A DNA stretch of 64,000 nt from positions 124,001-188,000 of the forward strand of contig NZ_JAPDPD010000004.1 of assembly GCF_026283965.1 (NCBI RefSeq), written 5' to 3'. The notes beneath the pieces were generated by a model. It was not told where the DNA came from. It ran no database searches and saw only the letters and a program-made list of their open reading frames with translations. This stretch comes from Dyella subtropica. GTDB lineage: Bacteria > Pseudomonadota > Gammaproteobacteria > Xanthomonadales > Rhodanobacteraceae. Numbering within the stretch: the stretch's first letter is position 1; every line of letters starts with the position of its first letter. The position numbers and the translations under genes were made by a program. Below are positions 1-12,000 of the stretch, piece by piece.

Positions 1-3000
1 AATGGACCGGTGCGATCGATGCCGGCTCACCATGGAAGGCGCAGGGCGTTTACCTGATCACCGGCGGCGCGGGCGGCCTGGGGCTGATCTTCGCCCGCGA
101 GATCGCTACCCACGCCAAGGGCGCAACGCTGATCCTGACTGGACGCTCGCCGTTGACGGAGGCCACCCAGGCCAAACTCAGCGAGCTGGAAGCGTTGGGC
201 GCGACGGCGCAATACCGCCAGCTCGACGTGGGCAATCGCGAGGCCGTGAGGCATGTGGTGCATGACGTCGCCGAAACCTTCGGCGGCTTGCACGGCATCA
301 TCCACAGCGCGGGTGTGTTGCGCGACAGCTTCATCATCAAGAAGACGCGCGAGGAACTGCACGAGGTGTTGCATGCCAAAGTGGCTGGCACGCTCCATCT
401 CGACGAAGCCAGCCGCGATCTGGCGCTCGACTGCTTCGTCTGCTTCGCATCCACATCGGGTGCGCTTGGCAATGTAGGTCAGGCCGACTATGCGGCAGCC
501 AATGCCTTCATGGATGCCTTCGCGCACCATCGTGCTGAGCTCGTGGCGCGAGGAGAGCGCCAGGGGCGCACGTTGTCGATCAATTGGCCGCTATGGGAAG
601 AGGGCGGCATGCAGGTCGATGCCGCTACGCGGCAGAGCATGACGCAGCAGACCGGGTTGATTCCATTGCGCACCGCCAGCGGCTGTGCGGCCTTGGTGCA
701 GGCCTTGTCGAGCGGCCTGTCGCAAGTGCTGGTGGCCGAAGGCGCGATACGCCGGTTCAAGTCCGCCCTGTCGGGTGTCGCGAAGCCCATCGCTGTGGCG
801 GCCAAGCCTGAAAGCTCGGCGCCGAGCGCGCTGTCTGACGAGTTGCAGGAAAAGGCCAAACGTTATTTCGTGCGGCTATTGTCGAGCACGCTCAAGCGGC
901 CGGCGCACAGCATCGATGCGCGCGCGCAGATGGAGGCCTACGGCATCGACTCCATCCTTGTGATGGACCTGACCCGAACCTTGGAGCAGGTGTTCGGCCC
1001 GCTTTCCAAGACGCTGTTATTCGAATACCAGACCATCGCCGCGCTGGCCGGCTATTTCTTGCAGCATCACCTCGCCCGCTTGAGCGAGGTGTTGGGTGAA
1101 ACGCTGCATGATGCCCCTGTAGCGACATCGTCGCGCGAGGAAGAGGCGCCGATCGTTGCCGCGACGACGACTCGCCGCCCGCGCTTCGGAGCGCGCGAAC
1201 CTGGCTTCCCGAACGTGATCGCGCCAACCAGGGACTTCGCGCACGCCAATCCGTCCACGACCACCAAGGATGTCGGCGAGATCGCGATCATCGGCGTAGC
1301 CGGGCGTTATCCGCAGGCGGCCAATCTGGAGCAATTCTGGGCCAATCTGAGCCAGGGCAAAGACAGCATCACCGAGATCCCGTCCGAACGCTGGGACTAC
1401 CACCTCTATTACGACGAAGACCGCAGTAAGCCCGGCAAGACCTATAGTCGGTGGGGCGGCTTCATCGACGGCGTCGACCTGTTCGATCCGCTGTTCTTCA
1501 ATATCTCGCCGCGTGAAGCGGAACTGATGGATCCGCAGGAGCGGCTGTTCCTGGAATGCGTGCATGCCACGCTGGAGGACGCGGGTTACACCAGGGAAAC
1601 CGTCACCCAACATGCCGGTGCGGGACAGGAAGGCAGCGTCGGCGTCTTCGTCGGTGTGATGTACGAGGAGTACCAGCTGTACGGCGCGCAGGAGCAGGCC
1701 AGGGGACGCAACCTGGCGATGCTCAACAGCGCTGCATCGGTCGCGAATCGCGTTTCGTACTTCTGCAATTTCAACGGCCCCAGCCTGGCGCTGGACACCA
1801 TGTGCTCGTCGTCGCTGACGGCGATTCACCTGGCCTGCCAGAGCCTGCAACGCGGCGGCTGCGCGGTGGCGATCGCGGGTGGGGTGAACGTATCGGTGCA
1901 CCCCAACAAGTACCTGATGCTCGCGCAAGGCAAGTTCATCTCCGGCAAAGGCCGCTGTGAGAGTTTCGGCGAAGGCGGCGAAGGTTATGTGCCCGGTGAA
2001 GGCGTGGGCGCGGTGCTGCTCAAGCCGCTGGCCCAGGCGAAGGCCGATGGCGATCACATCTACGGCGTGATCAAGGCCACTGCCATCAATCACGGCGGCA
2101 AGACCAACGGCTACACCGTGCCCAACCCGAACGCGCAGGCGAAGGTGATCGAGCAGGCGCTGCGCGAGGGCGGCATTGATGCGCGCGCCGTGAGTTACGT
2201 GGAAGCCCATGGTACGGGCACCAGCCTGGGTGATCCGATCGAGATCGCGGGGTTGTCCAAGGCGTTCCGAAACTGGACGCAGGACACGCAGTTCTGTGCG
2301 ATCGGTTCGGCCAAATCGAATATCGGGCACGGCGAAAGCGCGGCGGGCATTGCCGGTGTGACCAAGGTGCTGTTGCAGCTGAAGCATCGGCAACTGGCGC
2401 CGAGCCTGCATTCGAGCGTGCTGAATCCGAACATCGATTTTGGCGGCACGCCGTTCGTGGTGCAGCAGGAACTCGCTCCATGGCCGCGGCCGTGGGTGGA
2501 CAGCCGCGAATATCCAAGAATCGCCGGCATTTCGTCGTTCGGCGCGGGCGGCGCGAATGCGCACGTGGTGATCGAGGAATACGTCGCACCGGTTGTACCG
2601 GCAACGATGAGCGGCCCGGCGTTGATCGTGCTGTCGGCACGCCACGAAGACCGGCTGCGCGAACAAGTGCAGCGCTTGCTGGACGCCATCGCGTCGGACG
2701 GGACCATCGCACTGGCCGATCTGGCCTACACCCTGCAGGTCGGTCGCGAAGCGATGGAGGAGCGCCTTGCTCTGGTGGTGAACACGCTGGACGAGCTGCG
2801 CGAGAAGCTGAGCGCCTTTGTCGCTGGCGAAACGGCTGTCGACGACCTGTACCGCGGTCAGGTCAAACGCAACAAGGATGCGTTTGCCGCCTTGGCTGGC
2901 GATGACGACATCGGCGCCGCTGTCGAGGCGTGGATCGCCAAGGGCAAGTTCGGCAAGTTGCTCGACCTGTGGGTGAAGGGCCTCGCCTTCGACTGGCAGC

Positions 3001-6000
3001 GTTTGTATGGCGCTGAACGGCCGCGTCGTATCAGCCTGCCGACCTATCCGTTCGCCCGCGAGCGTTATTGGGTACAGACCGGGCCGACACAGCCAGCGAC
3101 TTCGTCCGGCACTGGCGCGGCCCTGCATCCGCTGCTGCATCGGAACACCTCGGACGTGACCGGGCTGCGTTTCAGCACGCGTTTGAGCGGCGACGAATTT
3201 TTCCTGGCTGATCACCTAGTGCAAGGCGCACGGATCCTGCCGGGCGTGGCGCAACTGGAAATGGCACGTTGCGCGGTCGGCGAGGCGATCGGCGCTGCGG
3301 GTCATATCGCGTTGAGCGATGTCGTGTGGGTGCGTCCGATCAAGGTGGGTGCCAAGGGGCTAGCGCTGGATATCGCGCTCTATCCGGAAGCAACCGGCGA
3401 CATCAGTTTCGAGATCTGCAGCGAAGACGAGAACGGTGAAGCTCTGGTGCATAGCCAGGGCGTGGCCTTGGTGGGTGCGACGGAAACGTCAGGCGCATCC
3501 ACGGCGCACGATCTGGCGGCGCTGCGCGAGCAGTGCGCGCAAGCGCATTGGAACGCCCAAGCGTGCTATGCGGCGTTCGAGCAGATGGGCTTGCACTATG
3601 GCCCGGGCTTCCAGGGCCTGCGCGAACTGTTCGTGGGATCACGGCAAGTCCTGGCGCGGATCACGCTGCCGGCCTCGGTGCAGGCCTCGCAAGATGACTA
3701 CGTACTGCATCCGAGTCTGCTGGACGCGGCGCTGCAAGCGACGCTGGGTCTGCAGATGGGTGCGGCGACGGAAGCCGGCGGGATGACGCTGATGCTGCCG
3801 TTTGCATTGGGCGCGCTGGAGGTACTGGCGCCATGCCCATCCGCCATGTGGGCCGTGGTGCGTCACAGCGCTGGTAGCAAGACGGGTGATGCGGTGCAAC
3901 GGCTCGACATCGACCTCTGCGATGAGCTCGGCGCTGTATGCGTACGCTTCAAGCAATTCAGCCTGAGGCCGGTGGTCGCCAGTGCTGAACATGGCGCACC
4001 GGTCAAGACGCTGCTGCTGCGTCCGACATGGGAGGCGCAACCTGTCGTGACGGCGACCGGTCGTGCGTTCGCGCGGCATCTGGTGGTGTTGTGTGGGCTT
4101 GATGCGGCCGATGCGGATCGCGTGCAGGCGCACATGCCGGGCGTGGTCTGCCTGGCCTTCGCCGTGAATCAAGATTTGGCGCAGCACTATGAATCGGTCG
4201 GCGGAGCCTTGCTTGAACAGATCCAGTCGCTCGGCAGCCAGCCGGGGCAGCACCTGATCCAGGTAGTGGTGCCGGATCAGGGCGCAGGCCGGACCATGGC
4301 GGGATTGGGCGGCATGCTGCGCACGGCGCAGTTGGAGAACCCGCGCATCGTTGGTCAGGTGATCAGTGTCGAACCCGCACAAGACGTGATGCAGGCGCTG
4401 CTGGACAACCGCGGCGGCGATGCGTCGCACGTGCGTTACGTCAACGGCGAACGTCAGGTCAGCGGCTGGGCCGAGCTGGCCGGCGCGGCCAACGCCGGCT
4501 CACCGTGGAAGGCACACGGCGTGTACCTGATCACGGGCGGCGCAGGTGGACTTGGCCTGATCTTCGCTCGCGAGATTGCGAGCCAGGCCAGGAACCCCGT
4601 GCTGATCCTCACGGGCCGCTCGGCGCTGAACGAAAGCATCCAGGCCCATATCCGCCAGCTGGAAGCCTTGGGCGCCGTGGTGCGCTACCACGCGATCGAC
4701 GTCACCGATGCCGCCGCGCTGACGCAACTGGTGCACAGCATTCCGGAAGAGTTTGAAAGTCTCGACGGCATCATCCACAGCGCTGGTGTGGTGCGCGACA
4801 GCTTCATCGTCAGGAAGACGCGGCAGCAATTGCATGAGGTGCTCAGCGCCAAAGTCACCGGCACGCTGAATCTCGATGAAGCCAGTCGCGACATGGTGCT
4901 CGACTGTTTCATCTGCTTCTCGTCCATCGCCGGTGCGATCGGCAATGTGGGTCAGGCGGATTACGCGACGGCGAATGCCTTCATGGATGCCTTTGCGCAT
5001 CATCGCGCCGAACGCGTGGCGCGCGGGGAACGCCACGGCCACACGCTGTCGATCAACTGGCCGCTGTGGGACGAGGGCGGCATGCAGGTGGATGCGGCCA
5101 CGCGCACGATGCTGAAGCAGCAGCTGGGCATGCAGCCTCTAGCCAGCGACAGCGGTCTACTGGCTTTGCGGCAAGCCCTGGCGAGCGGGTTGAACCAGCT
5201 GATGGTGGTGGCGGGTGATGCGGCCCGTATCCGCCAGGTGGTGTTGGGCAAGCCGCAGGAAAAGCTTGCGGTCATGCCGGCAGCGATCGATAGCCATGAC
5301 GGCAATGCGAAGGAGAGCGGGAGCGCTGCCGCTTTCTCGGAGCATCGCCTACAGGAGCGGGGCATACGGGGGCAGGTAAAGCGTGCGCTGGTAGGCATGG
5401 TGTCGTCGCTGATCAAGGTCAAGCCGGAGGATATCGACGGCGATACGGCCCTGAGCGAATACGGCTTCGATTCCATCTCGCTTACCGAATTCGGCAACGC
5501 GCTGAATCAGCAATACCGGCTCGAATTGAAGCCGACGATCTTCTTTGAATACCCGACGCTGGACGGTCTGGCCGACTATCTGGCGCGCGAACATCAGTCA
5601 GCGCTGACGCCGCGCTTTGCGTCGGCGAATAGCGCGGCATCTCCGGCACCGGCGACGGTGGTCGCGGTGCCGGCCACCGCTTCGGTGCATGAGCGCATCC
5701 GGTCCCGCCGGCACAGCCGTTTCAGCACGTCGGTGGCAGCGTCCGCTGCGAACCGGAACGCGGCGGTCGACGAACCGATCGCCATCATCGGCATGAGCGG
5801 TCAGTTCCCGCAGGCGCGGGACATCGAGACGTTCTGGCGCAACCTGGTCGAGGGCAAGGATTGCATCGGCGAGATTCCGCGCGAACGCTGGGATTGGCGT
5901 GCGTGGTACGGCGATCCGGCGAGGGAGCAGAACAAGACCAATATCAAGTGGGGCGGCTTCATCGATGGCGTCGATGAATTCGACCCGATGTTCTTCGGCA

Positions 6001-9000
6001 TCTCGCCCAAAGAAGCCGAGCTGATGGACCCGCAGCAGCGCCTGATGATGATCCACGTCTGGAAGGCGCTGGAAGATGCCGGTTACGCCGGCCCCGCATT
6101 GTCGGGCAGTGACACGGCCATCTATGTCGGCACCATGGCCAGCGGATACGGCCACTTGATCAGCCGCGCCAGGATGGCGATCGAAGGGTATTCCTCGACC
6201 GGGGCGGTCGCCTCGGTGGGGCCCAACCGGATGAGCTATTTCCTCAACTTCCACGGCCCGAGCGAGCCGGTGGAAACGGCGTGCTCCAGCTCGTTGATCG
6301 CTTTGCGTCGCGCGATGCTCGCGATCGCCCGGGGCGATTGCAGCATGGCCATCGCCGGTGGCGTGAACACCATCGTCAACCCGGAACTGCACGTCAGCTT
6401 CAACAAGGCCGGCATGCTAAGCGAGGACGGTCGCTGCAAGACCTTCTCCAGCGAAGCCAATGGCTACGTGCGCGGCGAAGGCGTCGCGATGCTGGTATTG
6501 AAGCGGTTGTCGGACGCCGAGCGCGACGGCGACCACATCTATGGTCTGGTGCGCGGCACGGCGGAGAACCATGGCGGTCGTGCCAACTCGCTGACCGCGC
6601 CCAATCCGAAGGCGCAGGCGGCGGTAGTTCGGCGGGCCTATCAGCAAGCCGGCATCGATCCGCGCAGCGTGACTTATATCGAAGCACACGGCACCGGCAC
6701 CCCACTCGGCGATCCGGTGGAGATCAACGGCCTGAAGGCAGCGTTCAAGGAGTTGTACGCGGCAAGCGGTGAGAGTGAGGTCGCAGCACCGCACTGCGGC
6801 CTGGGATCGGTCAAGACCAACATCGGCCACCTTGAATTGGCAGCCGGTGTGGCGGGCGTGATCAAGGTCCTGCTGCAGATGAAGCATCGGACGCTGGTGA
6901 AGAGCCTGCATAGCGACAGCCTCAATCCGTACATCGACCTGGATGACAGCCCGTTCTACGTAGTGCAGGAAGCACGCGAATGGAAGGCAGTACGCGATGC
7001 ACAAGGCCAGGTGCTGCCCCGCCGCGCTGGCGTGAGTTCGTTCGGTTTCGGTGGCGTGAATGCGCATGTGGTGCTGGAGGAATATCTCGCGCCAGCGTCC
7101 GTTCCTGTCGCAAACGGTCCGGTCGCGGTGGTGCTGTCGGCACGCAATGAGGAGCGGCTACGCGAACAGGCACAGCAACTGTTGGCGTTCCTTGACTCGC
7201 CGCAAGCGGAGTCGGAGATCGCGTTGGCCGATCTGGCTTACACGCTGCAGGTCGGACGCGAAGCGATGGAAGAGCGGCTGGGCTTGGTGGCCGGTTCGCA
7301 CACCGAGTTGCGCGACAAGCTGGCACGCTTCCTGTCCGGCGATGGTGGCGTGGACGAGCTCTATCGCGGCCAGGCCAAGCGCAACAAGGATGCGCTGGGA
7401 CCATGGTCGGCCGATGAGGACATGGCCCATACCGTGCGGAGCTGGGTCGGGAAGGGCAAGCTCAGCAAGCTGCTCGATATGTGGGTGAAGGGGTATGGCC
7501 TTGATTGGAGCGCGCTCTATGGCGCCCATAAACCCCGCCGCATCAGTTTGCCGACGTATGCCTTCGCCAGGGAACGCTATTGGGTGCCGGCCGGGGATGC
7601 CAACCTGCCGACGGCATCCAGTGTGGGTGCCCTGCTGCATCCCTTGGTGCAGCGCAATTCATCGAACTTGCTCGGCCCGCGCTTCAGCAGCCGCTTTGGC
7701 GGAGACGAGTTTTTCCTTGCCGACCACGTGGTGTTGGATAAGCGGGTATTGCCGGGCGTGGCCCAGCTCGAGATGGCGCGCTTTGCGGCAAGCGAGGCGA
7801 TGGATGGCGCCGGCCAGCTGCATCTGAAGGATGTGGTGTGGTCGCGCCCCGCGGTCGCCGGCAGTGAGGGGCTGGAGCTGCATGTTTCGCTGTATCCGGA
7901 AGACAGCGGCGACATCGGCTATGAGATTCACGCCGATCCTGTGGATGGCGAGATCGTTGTCTATGGACGAGGCGTGGTGACGGAGACCATCGACGACATC
8001 TCTCCGGCACCGCACGATCTCGAAGCACTGCGTCAGCAATGCACACAGGTACATCTGAGTGCAGCGCAATGCTACGCGGCGTTCCAAGCCCTGGGCTTGA
8101 ACTATGGCGATGGCTTCCAGGGTTTGAGCGAACTGTTCGTCGGCGAGAAGTTGGTGTTGGCACGGATCACGCTGCCTTCCGCCGTACAGGCGACGAAGGA
8201 TCGCTACGTGCTGCACCCCAGCCTGCTCGACGCGGCGCTGCAAGCGTCGATCGGTTTGCAGATGGGCGCAGGCGCTGGCGATCTGACGTTGATGCTGCCG
8301 TTTGCCATGGGATCCCTGGACGTATTGGCCCCGTGTACGACCAGCATGTGGGCAGTCGTTCGTCACAGTTCCGATCGCGCAAGCGGCGATGCCGTACACA
8401 CCGTTGATATCGATCTTTGCGATGAAAGCGGTGTGCCTTGCCTGCGCTTCAAGCAGCTTGGTCTGAGGGTGCTGGCGACACCGCCGACCGGAGGCCTGGT
8501 CCGCGATGCGAAACATGAAGAAGCGACGAGCCATGGAAAGGACCGCTTGGTGAATGACTCCACTCCACTGCCGCTGGTAGAAACAACTGCTGTGCGAACC
8601 GTGGAGAACGTCTCGGACGATATCCAGGAAAGGTCTACCCGCTATTTCGTGCGTTTCCTTTCGGCAACGCTGAAGCTGCCGACCCACCGGATCGATCCGC
8701 GGGCGCAGATGGAAACCTATGGCATCGATTCCCTCCTGGTATTGGATCTGACACGCGCCCTGGAAAAGCAGTTTGGCCCGTTGCCGAAAACGCTGTTCTT
8801 CGAATACCAGACGATTGCCGCGTTGAGCGGATACTTTGTGCAGCATCACCCTGCTGCCATGGCGGCGCTGTTTGGTGAAAGCCGCGCAGCCGCGGCCGTC
8901 GTGTCGGTGCCTTCGGCAACCAAGCTTGATAAGCCGGCTTCCGCGCCGATGAGCCGCCGCTCGCGTTACGGGGCGCGCGGCCGGATCGGCAAGGATGCCG

Positions 9001-12000
9001 GCCGCGACGTCGGCGAGATCGCGATCATCGGTGTGGCTGGGCGTTATCCGCAGGCGGCTAACCTCGAGCAGTTCTGGGCCAACCTGAGCCAGGGCAGGGA
9101 CAGCATCACCGAGATTCCGGTCGAGCGTTGGGACCACACGCGCTACTACGACGAAGACCGCAACGCGCTAGGCAAGACGTACGGCAAGTGGGGTGGCTTC
9201 ATCGACGGCGTCGACTTGTTCGATCCGCTGTTCTTCAACATCTCGCCGCGCGAAGCGGAGCTGATGGATCCGCAGGAGCGGCTGTTCCTGGAGTGCGTAC
9301 ATGCCACGCTGGAAGATGCCGGCTACACCCGGGACAACGTGAGCCAGGACGGCGAGGTCGGCGTGTTCGTCGGCGTGATGTATGAGGAGTACCAACTCTA
9401 CGGTGCGCAGGAGCAGGCACGCGGACGGCCGATCGCGGTATCCGGTCACCCGGCATCGATCGCCAACCGGATTTCGTACTTCTGCAATTTCAACGGTCCG
9501 AGCATGGCGCTGGACACCATGTGTTCGTCGTCGCTGACGGCGATTCACCTCGCTTGCCAGGGTATCCAGCGCGGCGATTGCGCGGTGGCCGTGGCGGGTG
9601 GCGTGAACGTCTCGATCCACCCGAACAAGTACCTCACGTTGGCCCAGGGCCGCTTCATCTCGGGCAAGGGCCGCTGCGAGAGCTTCGGGGAGGGCGGTGA
9701 AGGCTACGTGCCTGGCGAGGGCGTGGGCGCGGTGCTGTTGAAACCGCTGGCCCAGGCCAAGGCCGATGGCGACCATATCTACGGCGTGATCCGGGCCACC
9801 GCGGTCAACCACGGCGGCAAGACCAACGGCTACACCGTGCCGAACCCGAACGCGCAGGCGAAGGTGATCGAGCGGGCCTTGCGTGAAGGCGGGATCGATG
9901 CGCGGGCAATGAGCTACATCGAGGCGCATGGTACGGGCACCAGCCTGGGCGATCCGATCGAGATCGCGGGGCTGTCCAAGGCGTTTGGTCAGTGGACACA
10001 AGATAAGCAGTTCTGCGCCATCGGCTCGGCCAAATCGAACATCGGGCATTGTGAAAGCGCAGCAGGCATCGCTGGTGTGACCAAGGTGCTGCTGCAGCTG
10101 AAGCACCGGCAACTGGCACCGAGCCTGCACTCGGCCGTGCTGAATCCGAACATCGATTTCGAGGCCACGCCGTTCGTGGTGCAGCAGGAACTCGCTCCGT
10201 GGCCGCGGCCCCTGTTGGACGCGGGTGACGAGATGCGGGAAGTCCCGCGGATCGCGGGCATTTCGTCGTTCGGTGCAGGCGGCGCGAATGCGCATGTGGT
10301 GATCGAGGAATACGTTGCACCCGTCGCATCGCAAGCTGGAAGCGGCCCGGCGCTGATCGTGCTGTCGGCGCGCCAGGAAGACCGGCTGCGCGAACAAGTG
10401 CAGCAGTTGCTGGAAGCCATCACATCGGGCGCAGACATCGTATTGGCCGACCTGGCCTACACGCTGCAGGTCGGTCGCGAAGCGATGGAAGAGCGTCTCG
10501 CCCTGGTGGTGAATTCGCTGGACGAACTGCGCGAGAAGTTGAGCGCCTATCTGGCGGGTGATACGTCGATCGACGAGCTGTATCGCGGTCAGGTGAAGCG
10601 CCATAAGGATACGTTGTCCGCCTTGGATGGCGACGACGACATGGGCGCCATCGCCGAGGCGTGGGTGTCCAAAGGCAAGTTCGGCAAGCTGCTCGACCTG
10701 TGGGTGAAGGGGCTGGCCTTCGACTGGCGGCGTTTGTATGGCGCCGACCTCCCGCGCCGAATCAGCCTGCCCACCTATCCGTTTGCCCGCGAACGCTATT
10801 GGATAGAGGTTTCCGCCTCGCCATCGACGGACGTGGCGACAGCGGGCGGGCTGTTGCATCCGCTACTGCATCGCAATACATCGAGCTTTTCGGTGCAGCG
10901 TTTCAGCAGTCATTTCAGCGGCGAAGAATTCTTCCTGGCCGATCACGTGGTGCAAGGCACACGCATCCTGCCGGGTGTGGCGCAACTGGAAATGGCCCGC
11001 TACGCGGCCAGCATAGCGATCGAAGAGACATGCGCGCTGCGCTTGAGCGACGTCGCCTGGCTGCGGCCCGTGACGGTTGGCGCGCTTGGGCTCGATCTGC
11101 ATATCGCACTGATGCCGCAGGACGGCGGCGACATCCGCTTCGAGCTATATCGCGACACCGAAGACGGCGACACCGTGACCTATAGCCAGGGCTCGGTGAT
11201 GGTCGTGGCGGATGCCAACGCGGAGGTGGTGGCAACACACGATCTCGCCGTCTTGCGTGAGCAGTGCACCGCTGCGTCTATGAGTGCGGCGCAATGCTAT
11301 GCCGCGTTCAAGCAAATGGGCTTGCACTACGGCCCAGGCTTCCAGGGCCTGAGCGAACTGTTCGTGGGGCCGCAGCAGGTCCTGGCGCGCATCACACTCC
11401 CGGCGTCGGCGCCGGATGGGTACGAGCTGCATCCCAGTCTGCTGGATGCGGCGCTGCAAGCCGCAATCGGCTTGGTGCACCCGGCTGATGATGCGAGCGA
11501 ACCGACCTTGTGGCTGCCCGTCGCGCTGGAATCGCTTGAAGTGCTGGCACCTTGCGTCGCCGACATGTGGGCGGTGGTGCGTCCCAGCGCAGGCCATGTC
11601 ATGGGCGATGCATCGCCCAAGGCATGGCCTGTCCTGGATGTCGACCTCTGCGACGAGGCGGGGATGGTATGCGTTCGCTTCAGCCAACTTGAGCTGCGGG
11701 CATCGACGATCACTGTTGAGCCCGACACGGCTTTGCAGACGCTGCTGACGACGCCTGTATGGGAAGCTCGGTCCGCCGCCAAGCGTATCGAGAACCCTGC
11801 GTTCGCGCGGCACCTGGTGATGTTGTGCGGCCTCGATGCGGTGGACACGGATCGCGTGCAGGCGGATCTGCCGGGTGCGATGTTCCTGACCTTCGCCGCA
11901 GATCAGGATCTGGCGCAAGGCTATGCATCGGCGGCGGCGGCGCTGCTGGAACAGATTCAGGCGCTGAGCAGCCAGCCGGGTCAGCACTTGATCCAGGTGA

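Noticed and set aside
153-155. TTG at 153 as start of the PKS gene
   Set aside because: The frame is open to the window edge and encodes the KR nucleotide-binding loop upstream of it.
2600-3085. Acyltransferase domain between KS1 and DH1 (and equivalents after other KSs)
   Set aside because: The linkers are only about 160 residues and lack the GHSxG active site; they match AT-docking remnants of trans-AT synthases.
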